Source of the DNA: Diplonema papillatum
Lineage: Eukaryota > Euglenozoa > Diplonemea > Diplonemida > Diplonemidae
Assembly (NCBI GenBank): GCA_030068145.1
Contig: JAPJBO010000214.1
Location: 1-64,000 of the forward strand
DNA: 64,000 bases
Direction of reading: 5' to 3'
Positions 11,401 through 21,589 of this stretch are shown piece after piece. The translations under genes and the position numbers were made by a program. Below the pieces are notes generated by a model. It did no database searches and was not told where the DNA came from. It was given only the letters and a program-made list of their open reading frames with translations. Every line of letters starts with the position of its first letter. The first letter of the stretch is position 1.

Positions 11401-12691
11401 CTTGGCTGCTTAACTTCTTCGAGCCGCCGTACCCGTGCTTGTATTGGGTAAAGGCAGCATCAGTGGACCCCAATGCCTTCTGTATCTCATTAATGCCGGT
11501 GATTGCTGTTTCCTTGTCTTCCGCAGCGCACTGTCTCAGGCACAAGCATACAGCTGCTAGCGAGCTCCAGCGCGATTCTGAGTCTTCGGAAGAGGTTCCA
11601 CTATCCTCCTCTGACCACTCCAACAGTTCCTCGGCAAAAACCTCGTCGACGGCCTCGCGCAGAACATCACCGCCGCTGTCACTCGAGTTGCTGCCCGTCT
11701 CTGGTTCTTCGAGAGCAGGTGCGTCTGCGTGTGCTGCCGATGGTCGGCTAAAGCCAAACTGCAGAAGGGAGGACTGCTGTCGCCGCTTCGCTTCAGCTTG
11801 GGCAAGGATTCTGGCCTCGTCGCTTGAAGGCAGAAGCTTTGCAAGACGCCTGGCGTCGTTGAGCCCCTTGCCAAGAGTAATGTAAGCCGCCGTGAGGGCG
11901 TCGCGCCTGCGAGCCCTTTCTGTCTTAGCTGCATTTCTCTGCAGCTGCTGCTCCTGCGCTTCTTCGTGCGCCTCTTCCTCGAGCTGGCGAAGTTCGCTTT
12001 CCATAGCATCTACCTCCAGGACCTTCCATCTCCGAAACCGAGCCAGTTTCTCTCGTACCGAGAGCCCCAGAACCATACCAAAACTCTGGATTCTGTTCCA
12101 CAGCTCGTTTACGGAGGATCTGTCAGCTTGAAGGGTAGTCCCTGAGGATGCCGGGAGCTCGTTGTCGCCGGGACTGGAGTTGTCTGCTTGATGGATAGTC
12201 CCTGACGATGCAGCAGGGGGCTCGTTGTCAAGGCTGGAGTTGCCTGCTTGATGGGTAGTCCCTAAGGATGCAGCAGGGGGCTCGTTGTCTTCAAGGCTGG
12301 AGTTGCCTGCTTGATGGGTAGTCTCTGAGGATGCAACAAGGGGTTCGTTGTCATGAATCCTGGTGCCTGCTTGGTGGATTGCAGGAGGCTCGTCATCGTC
12401 AAGACTGGGGATGCTTGATGGACCGGTAGTCCCAGGGGGCTCGTTGCCTTCGAGGCTTACCATCTCGATCACACCGTCATCCCAGAACTGGGCGCCGGCC
12501 ACAGCCGTAGATACGGACACCCTCTTCTCCAATACTTGGCTTGCAGCTGTCCAAAAGACGGCGACATAATGCCCGACGTCTCCCGGGCCACGCAGGTAGA
12601 GCACATTGCTGGGAGAAAGAGGCTGCTTTTCCCCGGAGAGCTGCTTCTTCAGCACTGATGCCGAAGGAATGTACCCCAACACCGTTGTCAC
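8489..12691 (-). CDS. Large DDE transposase-like protein with HTH and C2H2 finger (5' end unresolved)
   Basis: Uninterrupted minus-strand frame of 1,400 codons ending TAG at 8489. The first codon of the frame given here is GTG. The first ATG is residue 77, and coding-like sequence lies before it, so the true start is probably on an upstream exon or elsewhere. In order it shows: a Ser/Pro/Asn tandem motif NEPPAASSGTTHQAG (about residues 111-191); a charged coiled coil (about 215-310); an acidic linker; a helix-turn-helix TLRELLDEMR...SISESTLRRMF (about 695-724); and a DDE catalytic core with D788 (VLSVDAK), D906 (VCISDNASDYS) and E950 (GHSAFNPVERAM). The last motif is the NP[IV]E signature of the Tc1/mariner-IS630 fold, with 43 residues between the second D and E. 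A C2H2 finger (C1269-x2-C-x12-H-x3-H1289) and a Ser/Glu tail follow. I infer a transposase, or a domesticated one. No terminal inverted repeats were found around it. Confidence 0.8.
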   Translation of the reverse strand: MTTVLGYIPSASVLKKQLSGEKQPLSPSNVLYLRGPGDVGHYVAVFWTAASQVLEKRVSVSTAVAGAQFWDDGVIEMVSLEGNEPPGTTGPSSIPSLDDDEPPAIHQAGTRIHDNEPLVASSETTHQAGNSSLEDNEPPAASLGTTHQAGNSSLDNEPPAASSGTIHQADNSSPGDNELPASSGTTLQADRSSVNELWNRIQSFGMVLGLSVREKLARFRRWKVLEVDAMESELRQLEEEAHEEAQEQQLQRNAAKTERARRRDALTAAYITLGKGLNDARRLAKLLPSSDEARILAQAEAKRRQQSSLLQFGFSRPSAAHADAPALEEPETGSNSSDSGGDVLREAVDEVFAEELLEWSEEDSGTSSEDSESRWSSLAAVCLCLRQCAAEDKETAITGINEIQKALGSTDAAFTQYKHGYGGSKKLSSQGELRMRDLQKKVDQFSCSCPEPSTAPHEETTNRRDTRLAEDEDQLREWVENVGAGISFLKASVTSTTDFLKKCTEKRGRRHSDNRSKVIGRASRELSMNVDEGETTIWAHCKNRGLLPRWGVTLQGLRNVTKARKACILVSGLRLDQVREIMLLVHRNGSLVLNEFLPGTERQVLVKLAVELTALGPIVAACTPDYVILNDASHLVLPGEPQAVQQPKTRNAVKKGRKPLTAKYPALVDGIRLVLSRYSMKSHARRRETVLKAGCTLRELLDEMRVNQGYSISESTLRRMFKAPHPGRKVAVRYKDFFDVRLSGHADAQREDHVDDHYCRAQVRMVVEAAMRANALASEAECLVLSVDAKCVVPLGTVAVHKGCNTRTYCLGPTLVDDHSFVTGANVKPVCILELIAAKCELAAAVQNARDGLGRMHYPFPRNGVLRCFLRSLKYSVCNSQTNVGDMRRVLLERETVPPVVVCISDNASDYSPAVLSTDVSLWRLFRDFQLDAVVCVTYAAGHSAFNPVERAMSWMSKAMSGCKFGTAEKRNPEEDRKMHVDAMQAMAEKLTFNTASGALRFHSVPVDLASARMLSAILPKRPKKRKPVNPATLDALVSAVLVIAWTAAVDTPLLPLTTACISAALTVCVWSLQTWQRKGIVYNDYDDIRLLLSSSKKRIRGDPKLRELHTELLEMSRHMDRRKNMVVFRRCSKPSSCGHCKNLPALRARHFLDREMQEATSGLFYTPIPHGTPDEPFQQQVPASQASAVEESRESPEVASDSEHGSVLSQDSQEDLSADDDPQPFQQERPEETGHFLCLEELLSRKHIEVPTDFYRPSLRAAGRDMRCPTCKVLCLNPSDRDRHFRLHHETLSTHEASEEKKRVTWKDLVKVAKKDPDSQAGRSARVQLLTVTQLRTLASKAVPPVPLPSATSAAKGLLVSSVLAAWDRVHGLLEEVETGKSHRYHVPTSSQQVDEESE

Positions 12692-12703
12692 GGCACCACT
12701 TCT

Positions 12704-15700
12704 CCGCTCGGATACTCCGTCCGCTACCGTCCGCTAGCTCGGATACTCCGTCCGCTACCGTCCGCTAGCTCGGAAACTCCGTCCGCTACCGTCCGCTAGC
12801 TCGGATACTCCGTCCGCTACCGTCCGCTAGCTCGGATACTCCGTCCGCTACCGTCCGCTAGCTCGGATACTCCGTCCGCTACCGTCCGCTAGCTCGGATA
12901 CTCCGTCCGCTACCGTCCGCTAGCTCGGATACTCCGTCCGCTACCGTCCGCTAGCTCGGATACTCCGTCCGCTACCGTCCGCTAGCTCGGATACTCCGTC
13001 CGCTACCGTCCGCTAGCTCGGATACTCCGTCCGCTACCGTCCGCTAGCTCGGATACTCCGTCCGCTACCGTCCGCTAGCTCGGATACTCCGTCCGCTACC
13101 GTCCGCTAGCTCGGATACTCCGTCCGCTACCGTCCGCTAGCTCGGATACTCCGTCCGCTACCGTCCGCTAGCTCGGATACTCCGTCCGCTACCGTCCGCT
13201 CGCTCGGATACTCCGTCCGCTACCGTCCGCTAGCTCGGATACTCCGTCCGCTACCGTCCGCTAGCTCGGATACTCCGTCCGCTACCGTCCGCTAGCTCGG
13301 ATACTCCGTCCGCTACCGTCCGCTCGCTCGGATACTCCGTCCGCTACCGTCCGCTAGCTCGGATACTCCGTCCGCTACCGTCCGCTAGCTCGGATACTCC
13401 GTCCGCTACCGTCCGCTCGCTCGGATACTCCGTCCGCTACCGTCCGCTAGCTCGGATACTCCGTCCGCTACCGTCCGCTAGCTCGGATACTCCGTCCGCC
13501 ACCGTCCGCTAGCTCGGATACTCCGTCCGCTACCGTCCGCTCGCTCGGATACTCCGTCCGCTACCGTCCGCTAGCTCGGATACTCCGTCCGCTACCGTCC
13601 GCTAGCTCGGATACTCCGTCCGCTACCGTCCGCTAGCTCGGATACTCCGTCCGCTACCGTCCGCTAGCTCGGATACTCCGTCCGCTACCGTCCGCTAGCT
13701 CGGATACTCCGTCCGCTACCGTCCGCTAGCTCGGATACTCCGTCCGCTACCGTCCGCTAGCTCGGATACTCCGTCCGCTACCGTCCGCTAGCTCGGATAC
13801 TCCGTCCGCTACCGTCCGCTAGCTCGGATACTCCGTCCGCTACCGTCCGCTAGCTCGGATACTCCGTCCGCTACCGTCCGCTAGCTCGGATACTCCGTCC
13901 GCTACCGTCCGCTAGCTCGGATACTCCGTCCGCTACCGTCCGCTAGCTCGGATACTCCGTCCGCTACCGTCCGCTAGCTCGGATACTCCGTCCGCTACCG
14001 TCCGCTAGCTCGGATACTCCGTCCGCTACCGTCCGCTAGCTCGGATACTCCGTCCGCTACCGTCCGCTAGCTCGGATACTCCGTCCGCTACCGTCCGCTA
14101 GCTCGGATACTCCGTCCGCTACCGTCCGCTAGCTCGGATACTCCGTCCGCTACCGTCCGCTAGCTCGGATACTCCGTCCGCTACCGTCCGCTAGCTCGGA
14201 TACTCCGTCCGCCACCGTCCGCTAGCTCGGATACTCCGTCCGCCACCGTCCGCTCGCTCGGATACTCCGTCCGCTACCGTCCGCTAGCTCGGATACTCCG
14301 TCCGCTACCGTCCGCTAGCTCGGATACTCCGTCCGCTACCGTCCGCTAGCTCGGATACTCCGTCCGCTACCGTCCGCTAGCTCGGATACTCCGTCCGCTA
14401 CCGTCCGCTAGCTCGGATACTCCGTCCGCTACCGTCCGCTAGCTCGGATACTCCGTCCGCTACCGTCCGCTAGCTCGGATACTCCGTCCGCTACCGTCCG
14501 CTCGCTCGGATACTCCGTCCGCTACCGTCCGCTAGCTCGGATACTCCGTCCGCTACCGTCCGCTAGCTCGGATACTCCGTCCGCTACCGTCCGCTAGCTC
14601 GGATACTCCGTCCGCTACCGTCCGCTCGCTCGGATACTCCGTCCGCTACCGTCCGCTAGCTCGGATACTCCGTCCGCTACCGTCCGCTCGCTCGGATACT
14701 CCGTCCGCCACCGTCCGCTAGCTCGGATACTCCGTCCGCCACCGTCCGCTCGCTCGGATACTCCGTCCGCTACCGTCCGCTAGCTCGGATACTCCGTCCG
14801 CTACCGTCCGCTCGCTCGGATACTCCGTCCGCTACCGTCCGCTAGCTCGGATACTCCGTCCGCTACCGTCCGCTCGCTCGGATACTCCGTCCGCTACCGT
14901 CCGCTAGCTCGGATACTCCGTCCGCTACCGTCCGCTAGCTCGGATACTCCGTCCGCTACCGTCCGCTCGCTCGGATACTCCGTCCGCTACCGTCCGCTAG
15001 CTCGGATACTCCGTCCGCTACCGTCCGCTCGCTCGGATACTCCGTCCGCTACCGTCCGCTAGCTCGGATACTCCGTCCGCTACCGTCCGCTAGCTCGGAT
15101 ACTCCGTCCGCTACCGTCCGCTAGCTCGGATACTCCGTCCGCTACCGTCCGCTCGCTCGGATACTCCGTCCGCTACCGTCCGCTAGCTCGGATACTCCGT
15201 CCGCTACCGTCCGCTAGCTCGGATACTCCGTCCGCTACCGTCCGCTCGCTCGGATACTCCGTCCGCTACCGTCCGCTAGCTCGGATACTCCGTCCGCTAC
15301 CGTCCGCTAGCTCGGATACTCCGTCCGCTACCGTCCGCTAGCTCGGATACTCCGTCCGCTACCGTCCGCTAGCTCGGATACTCCGTCCGCTACCGTCCGC
15401 TCGCTCGGATACTCCGTCCGCTACCGTCCGCTCGCTCGGATACTCCGTCCGCCACCGTCCGCTAGCTCGGAAACTCCGTCCGCTACCGTCCGCTAGCTCG
15501 GATACTCAGTCCGCTACCGTCCGCTAGCTCGGATACTCCGTCCGCTACCGTCCGCTCGCTCGGAAACTCCGTCCGCCACCGTCCGCTAGCTCGGATACTC
15601 CGTCCGCCACCGTCCGCTCGCTCGGATACTCCGTCCGCTACCGTCCGCTAGCTCGGATACTCCGTCCGCTACCGTCCGCTCGCTCGGATACTCCGTCCGC

Positions 15701-16462
15701 TACCGTCCGCTAGCTCGGATACTCCGTCCGCTACCGTCCGCTAGCTCGGATACTCCGTCCGCTACCGTCCGCTAGCTCGGATACTCCGTCCGCTACCGTC
15801 CGCTAGCTCGGATACTCCGTCCGCTACCGTCCGCTAGCTCGGATACTCCGTCCGCTACCGTCCGCTAGCTCGGATACTCCGTCCGCTACCGTCCGCTAGC
15901 TCGGATACTCCGTCCGCTACCGTCCGCTAGCTCGGATACTCCGTCCGCTACCGTCCGCTAGCTCGGATACTCCGTCCGCTACCGTCCGCTAGCTCGGATA
16001 CTCCGTCCGCTACCGTCCGCTCGCTCGGATACTCCGTCCGCTACCGTCCGCTCGCTCGGATACTCCGTCCGCCACCGTCCGCTAGCTCGGAAACTCCGTC
16101 CGCTACCGTCCGCTAGCTCGGATACTCAGTCCGCTACCGTCCGCTAGCTCGGATACTCCGTCCGCTACCGTCCGCTCGCTCGGATACTCCGTCCGCTACC
16201 GTCCGCTAGCTCGGATACTCCGTCCGCTACCGTCCGCTAGCTCGGATACTCCGTCCGCTACCGTCCGCTCGCTCGGATACTCCGTCCGCTACCGTCCGCT
16301 CGCTCGGATACTCCGTCCGCCACCGTCCGCTAGCTCGGAAACTCCGTCCGCTACCGTCCGCTAGCTCGGATACTCCGTCCGCCACCGTCCGCTCGCTCGG
16401 ATACTCCGTCCGCCACCGTCCGGTAGCTCGGAAACTCCGTCCACTACCGTCGGCCAGCTCGG
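12704..16462. repeat. 31-bp minisatellite, 121 units in perfect register
   Basis: The unit is CTCGGATACTCCG followed by a doubled TCCGCTACCG-type half (TCCGCTACCGTCCGCTAG). From the first CTCGG at 12707 to the last at 16458 is 3,751 bases, exactly 121 x 31, so there is no net insertion or deletion in the array. Variation is limited to a few sites: GCTAGC/GCTCGC, ATACT/AAACT, CTACC/CCACC, and a rare CTCAGTCC. The array begins 13 bp beyond the 5' end of the transposase-like frame and ends at a hairpin (16463-16493). Variant units become common towards the right end, the classic pattern of an array homogenised in its middle. Confidence 0.97.
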
Positions 16463-16493
16463 AACTTGCACCAAGATTCTCTTGGTGCAAGTT
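16463..16493. repeat. Perfect hairpin capping the 31-bp array
   Basis: Arms AACTTGCACCAAGA (16463-16476) and its exact reverse complement (16480-16493) flank a 3-nt loop. It sits directly at the last, decaying repeat unit, which suggests it is an element terminus, recombination point or processing stem rather than a chance palindrome. Confidence 0.85.
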
Positions 16494-16751
16494 GTCCGAA
16501 AATCTCTAAGTCGGTTTCCCAGGGGACTTGCCTGGAAAACAGTTTTTGGACTCAGGAATTCTTTGGGAAATGGATAAGTACAAATAGCCAAAATTTCGAG
16601 GATTTGGAATTTTTTGGAAAGTGCGTCGATCAAGTCGTGGCAGCTCGGCAGGTGCCGCCGCGAGTCATCAGGAGCCGGTATCGACGAGTCGGACACGCTG
16701 TGTTGATGGTGCAGCTGTCAACCAGCGTATAGAGACGTTTTTAGGGCCTGG

Positions 16752-16829
16752 GGTGGGTAGGTCCCTCCCCCCCCCCCCCATTTTCGTGGGAAAAAAGTCC
16801 GCTATAGTAAAAATCCTCTCCCCCTTAAT
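16752..16829 (-). mobile_element. Poly-C-ended palindromic repeat (MITE-like), copy 2
   Basis: It shares GGTGGGTAGGTCCCTCC plus a C-run (16752-16780) with 7813-7837. It also has the reverse complement of the GGGGGAGAGGATTATTACTA module (16797-16829). The relative inversion of the two modules between copies implies a fold-back or TIR-type element. Confidence 0.45.
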
Positions 16830-16998
16830 CCCTTGAAAACCACCGACGAAATTAGAGAAGTCCAGTACTGTATTTCAACCACCCAACCGAGGACCTAGAA
16901 GCGTAAACTGACCTTGGGGGGCAGAGTGCAGCCTATACTCATGTGGCTTGCCGAGCAGTGTGAACTTGAAATGCAGGTACCACAAGGGGTAGGCTTGC

Positions 16999-17000
<2 letters not shown>

Positions 17001-17092
<92 letters not shown>
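17001..17092. repeat. (TG)n microsatellite
   Basis: About 45 uninterrupted TG dinucleotides. It creates Val-Cys and His-Thr repeat ORFs on the two strands that are not genes. Confidence 0.98.
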
Positions 17093-18440
17093 TTGCCGAG
17101 CAACAAGGTGCACGGTATCCTCTCTCGTACTCCGTTGACGATACCTGCGTTAAGGGCCTGCGCACCAAAGTACTAGAAAATCAACCTGAAATCTGCTTTC
17201 GCATCCACGCTTTCTTCGGCGCGTCTGCCGCTAAACTGGCAACCTATAGATAGACAAGCGTAGCAGGCATCGGTACCGTCATCTGCTAGCTCGCGCTGCT
17301 CTTTTTCTTTCGAACGTTAGCTGGACCCCTTCCGCAGAATCGTCCGAACCAGTGGTCCGCCCACTACTCCCCGAGTCCTGGTCGGACGATCCTTCGCGTT
17401 CCAGTACTTCTGTTGTGTAGCCACCTTCCTTGAGTATTGAAAGTTCCCCTTTTTGAAAGTTCCCCTTTTCTCCGCCTCGAACGCCATTTCCGCTTCTTCC
17501 CGTTTGCGCACGCGAGATCGCCAGAAGATTGTAGAACCGCGCGTGCTGCCCGTGTCCAGGTACTCCGTAAATAGTGTGCGCTCTCGGGCCATCAAGTCGT
17601 CGGTACCGGTAGGTTGTCCCTACGGGTCCCTACGGGACCCGGCAGGTCCCAACGAACAGCTGCGACTAAACGTACTCCTTCGTGTCAGTTCTTGTGGCGC
17701 CAGAAGAAAGCTACAAAATGCGTAGGCACGAACCGTGACTGATTTGTGAAAAGACCAGCGAAATCGTGCGTGCCCTGCGCGAGCAGGCCAAGAGAAAATG
17801 CGCCGTGTCGTCTCGAACAAGAGGTGCGTGAGTCGTCAGATTGCGGGCGCGCCTTTTGCTGTCTTCGGCCGCTCCGCGTCGACAGTCGGTACAGAGTCGA
17901 AGTATGAGCAGGCCTGGTGAATGTTTCGGTCAAGTACACATTGTTGGAACCCGATGTGGTGAGCTAGGGGTGGATACAACGAGGCCGCGGGGCTCCCCGG
18001 AGAGTCCGTTGCGGTATAGGCGTGCAGTTCGCTCTTCGAGCTGGGCACTTCGAAAACGGGCGAAAAAGCGCAACAATGTTCCGGACTGGGCAATGTTGAT
18101 GCGGACGATCCTGTCAGAGAAGCTTGTTCAGGCGTATTCTTAGTTAGTACTTTCGGCCATCCTGCCGTAGCGTAGCCAGCGATTGAATATCCGAACACTG
18201 TGCGATTCACCTGTGACCACTCAAGGCAACTTGCTTTCAGCACTCACGGTGGTCACTAGAAAGGACCCGTAGTTAGCCCCGGTACTGGACTCTCGTCACT
18301 GAGCAGCTCTGGGTAGTCCGGCAGTCCTCTGCGGGCACCGGCAAACCCCGCGCGGCAATCGCGTGCATTAGTCTGGCGCACTGATCAACCTAACAGGTTC
18401 CCGCAGTCTCGCGCCTCCTTCGTAACAAAAAAAGAAGAAA

Positions 18441-18824
18441 ATGAAGAAGGAAACCTGCTCGTTCTCCGGCCTCCCGATCCACCCGGGCCACGGCAAGCGT
18501 TACGTGCCGACGATGGTTGTGTCGACGAAGCCGGTGTTGCCCTTTGTCACCAAAAAGTCGCGTGCCTTGTTCTTGAAGAAGAAGAACCCGAGGAAGGTCG
18601 GATGGACCGTGTCTTACCGTCGCACGATGAAGAAGGGCACCCAGGAGGAGATGCAGAAGCGCCGTGCCAGGAGGAACAAGAAGAGCATCAACCGTGGCTA
18701 CTCTGCCATGGACTACGATGCTCTGCAGAAGAAGAAGTCCACCAAGCCCGCTGACCGCAGCGCCGCGAAGGCTGCGGCCTTGAGCGAGCTCAAGGAGCGC
18801 AAGGCCAAGGCGAAGAAGAAGTAA
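18441..18824 (+). CDS. RPL24: Cytosolic large-subunit ribosomal protein eL24
   Basis: Component of the cytosolic 60S ribosomal subunit, at the subunit interface. The 127-residue single-exon ORF shows the family signature CSFSG (residues 6-10), PGHGKRY (15-21), NPRKVGWTVSYRR (49-61), and a Lys/Arg/Ala-rich C-terminal helix ending KKK. It is slightly shorter than animal or fungal eL24 (about 135-160), the loss being in the tail. The second conserved Cys position after the beta-hairpin is Ser (KKSRALF), and the segment STKPVLPF between the two signature blocks differs from the usual sequence. This may be lineage-informative. The ATG at 18441 follows a purine-rich leader AAAAAAAGAAGAAA. The presence of an intact housekeeping gene shows the window is not merely dead repeat DNA. 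Confidence 0.97.
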   Translation: MKKETCSFSGLPIHPGHGKRYVPTMVVSTKPVLPFVTKKSRALFLKKKNPRKVGWTVSYRRTMKKGTQEEMQKRRARRNKKSINRGYSAMDYDALQKKKSTKPADRSAAKAAALSELKERKAKAKKK

Positions 18825-19790
18825 GAACGACGAACCATAAAGATGTCACATATAGCTGCGAGACACGAAAAACAAGAATAGGAGGAACATGGAAGGGTGA
18901 TTCGTTCCGCACGCCCGGCACACTTCCCCCCGCCTTCCCGCACGAAAGCGGGGGTGCGCCCGCGGACCTTGTGTCGGCCTCTTCGTTTCTTCTTCTTTCC
19001 CGGGGCAGGGACCTCTTCCTGGTCTCTCCGCCGGCTTTTTTTTTTCTTTCGCCCCTTTTTCATTTGTTTTTGCTTTCAGCCATTTCATGTGTCTTCGCCC
19101 GTCCTCGTTTCCGTTTGTTTGCAGCTGCTTGCGTGGCGCACAGACTCTCCATGACTGCGACGATGCGGAAATATATATGCTGGTTGGGCGGGAGTGTTTC
19201 GGCAGGTTACTTCCGGCAACGAACGATATTTTGACCCATCAATAGATGGGCGCGTCATTGTAGGGAGGCGTTTTTGCACCGCTTCGTCCGAAGACTATCG
19301 TAAGCTGGCTTCCGGTTCGTAGTATCGAGTACGTAGGTCTCAGAATCCACATGAGACAATCCAAACCTGAGACAGTAACACACCCATGGAGTGCCCTTTC
19401 CCGGCGAGCACAAAAGGGCGCAAAAGAAATGGCGCTCCAGTGGCGTCCGGGTGTCCTCCGCAGCCGACCCGTTCGGCGACGACGTGCAGCGGTGCTTCGC
19501 CCCGCTGGAGACCGCGGCGTGCTCGCCGGGCGGGGGGTGGGGGGCCGCGGCGTCTGGTAGCGGTGGTGGCGAGGGGACGACTCCTTCTACACTGTAGTTA
19601 ATTCATCAGATGGGGGAACAGCCCTTGCTAGACGAGAAACGTGCTCACTGCAAAGAGTTTCTGTGAAAGAAGGTTCAACCGAGCCTCGACTTACAGGAGG
19701 AAGAGTGCCGCCACCTCACTCCAAATTTTTAAGAAGGGCAAAACGTGGGAAAACGAAGAACACAGGAGCCGAAAATAATAGGGGGCAACG
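18825..19790. other. Intergenic region with a possible terminal coding exon
   Basis: The only coding-like signal is 19441-19597 on the plus strand: a G/C-ending-codon frame reading SSAADPFGDDVQRCFAPLETAACSPGGG and ending ...TPSTL with a TAG stop. It has no ATG of its own and could be the last exon of a spliced gene. Downstream of eL24 there is a long C/T-rich tract (18900-19080). Confidence 0.35.
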
Positions 19791-20645
19791 ATGACCGAGT
19801 ACCTGACCCGGCTGCAGCACTGCACGGCGGAAACCAACATGCTGTCCGACGATGCTGTGGACCTCGAAAACGAGAAGGAGCAGAAGGCGAAGGCACTCGC
19901 CGTGCTGCAGGCGGAAGTGGCGGAGAGCAAGATCGCGGCGCAAGACAAGGCGGCGAATAACGTGAGCCAGCTGCAGTGCCTGCTGCAGCAGACGCACAGC
20001 GAGTTCCAGGAAAAAGAGAAGGCGCGGCTGGTGATCACGCAGCAGGTCAACGCGCTGGTCGCCGAGATCGAGGCGGCGAAGGAGGTGGAAAAGGCCCTCG
20101 ACAAGGAAATGAGCGAGAAGCAGGCCCGCACCGACGAGGAGCTGTCCCTCATGAAGAGGGACAGCGTCGACGCCGGCGAAGTGTTCAAAGAGACGCAGGC
20201 AGCCATCGAAGACGACGGCATCGTCGCTCGCGGCGAGGAGTCGCTGGACGACGTCAAGGCCGCTTTGCAAGAGCAGCAGGCGCTGCTCGAGTCCGTCCGG
20301 CAGAACGCCCCCGCCGCGGCTGCCGACGCGTCGCCGTCCCCCCGCCGCGGGAGGAAGAAGAAGGTCGAAACGGAAGGTCCGCCAAAAGAGCTACACAATT
20401 GTCTTACGTACGCGCCAGCTATTGGAAGGAAATGCTCGACAAAAGGTCGGTCGCAAGAGCTATGGAGGAAGTGGCAAGACTCATTGGAAATAACAGCGCG
20501 CGCTAAAACAAGTCGAATAGTCGGCAATAGGCAACAAAGATACACGCACAAGTACAAGTGCTGCCACTACAGCAGATCCGATACGCACACTAACATACTA
20601 TACCTTAAAGGAACCTTTACGACAATGGTCACCCGGAGACTTTAG
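19791..20645 (+). CDS. Coiled-coil protein with basic motif
   Basis: The ORF starts at the ATG at 19791. Residues 1-180 are continuous heptad sequence (LEQ-type: QKAKALAVLQAEVAESKIAA, VITQQVNALVAEIEAAKEVEKALDKEM, DDVKAALQEQQALLESV), followed by PSPRRGRKKK. This is the same rod-plus-basic-motif plan as the 4600-6606 and 37,249-41,418 genes. The frame runs on to 20645, but the last 80 or so residues have different composition and overlap a dispersed repeat (20627-20656). A GTACGC donor-like site at 20408, matching donors used in the 37-41 kb gene, suggests the coding exon may really end near 20407. No function can be assigned. Confidence 0.6.
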   Translation: MTEYLTRLQHCTAETNMLSDDAVDLENEKEQKAKALAVLQAEVAESKIAAQDKAANNVSQLQCLLQQTHSEFQEKEKARLVITQQVNALVAEIEAAKEVEKALDKEMSEKQARTDEELSLMKRDSVDAGEVFKETQAAIEDDGIVARGEESLDDVKAALQEQQALLESVRQNAPAAAADASPSPRRGRKKKVETEGPPKELHNCLTYAPAIGRKCSTKGRSQELWRKWQDSLEITARAKTSRIVGNRQQRYTHKYKCCHYSRSDTHTNILYLKGTFTTMVTRRL

Positions 20646-21030
20646 AACCCCGAAGGGAGCCCAAGTGCTGTAGCTACCGAACCACGTGTTGAACGGACGT
20701 GAGGTCATGCGGGTCTACCCCTACACGACAAGACACACAAACACAACAGGTCAAAGTCCTGAGTGAGAAAACAACACACACAGTGGCGTAACCAAAGAAC
20801 AAAAAGACCCTATCCCGTCGAGCCGGACACATATGTCCGGTTCAATCGGGGGTTTCTTCCGGCGGCCAGGGGTCGAGCTGAGTATAGAACCCCACGGCGC
20901 GCGCAGGCACCAGCGATAGTCGGCAAAGTAGGTAACCCCCGTAAAATAAATGCCGAACATGGTAACCCGTGGGACCCAGCCCCATCTTTGCGGGTGTCCC
21001 AGGGGTTACCCGGTTTAACATTAAAGCTAC
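20646..21030. other. Intergenic sequence
   Basis: No gene recognised. The repeated phrases GGTAACCC and AACCCCGTAAAAT, with a palindromic CCGGACACATATGTCCGG at about 20825, are the only structure seen. Confidence 0.4.
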
Positions 21031-21033
21031 CTA

Positions 21034-21140
21034 CCCCCCCCCCCCCCCCCCCCCGTGTTTAAGATCGCGCCCTCCCCCCCCCCCCGTGTATAAGATCGGG
21101 GTCTTTGAGAAGTGAGGGCGATCTTATACACGGGGGGGGG
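21034..21140. mobile_element. Poly-C-terminated fold-back element
   Basis: The inverted repeat at 21078-21140 has arms of a C-run followed by GTGTATAAGATCG (21086-21098), and CGATCTTATACAC (21119-21131) followed by a G-run, with a 20-nt spacer. A further copy of the arm (GTGTTTAAGATCGCGCCCTC, 21055-21074) lies immediately upstream behind a 20-nt C-run. This is typical of a short fold-back MITE or its nested remnant. Confidence 0.65.
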
Positions 21141-21589
21141 AGTGGGGTGGGGTCCCGCGCAGCGGGGGGGTTTTTTTTTTTGGGCGGTTTTACTGTGGGG
21201 GGGGGCGTCCAGGGCCCCGCGCAGCGAAATTCTTTTTTTTTTTTGGGGTGTTTTTTGTCCCCCCCAGGCATCTTGTTAAGAACCATCCATCCATCCATCA
21301 GCCGGCTGACCAAACCCGCAAACCCGCCGTGCCGGAACTGTTTTGCAAATACACACAGCAGATCAAAGAAAGGGGGGCAAGGTGGAAAATGCAGATCAAA
21401 CGGGAGTAGAATGTGCACACGCTTATCCGACTCTTGACTTACTATGCCGTGTTCTGAAAGCTGTCGAGGGGCCCCTCCATAGGTTCTCGCATGATTCGTT
21501 CGCCTTTGTAACACTATCCGTTTGTAGTACGCTTCGCAATTGTGTTCTTGCACTCTAGCCGAATGGCGGGTGGCGGATTTCCGCGCTCG

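Larger units (their letters stand above)
16494..18440. other. Gene-free region upstream of eL24
   Basis: Contains an AT-rich segment (16494-16630), a poly-C MITE-like fragment (16752-16829), a TG microsatellite (about 17001-17092), and ordinary-looking unique sequence from 17100 to 18440 in which I recognise no gene. A CAG at 18414-18416 after a short pyrimidine stretch is a candidate 5'-UTR acceptor for the eL24 gene. Confidence 0.5.

Noticed and set aside
12704-16462. CRISPR-like regular array
   Set aside because: Units are contiguous 31-bp repeats without variable spacers, no cas genes are present, and the genome is eukaryotic. It is a minisatellite.
17000-17253. Cys-Val and His-Thr repeat proteins
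   Set aside because: Translations of the (TG)n microsatellite.
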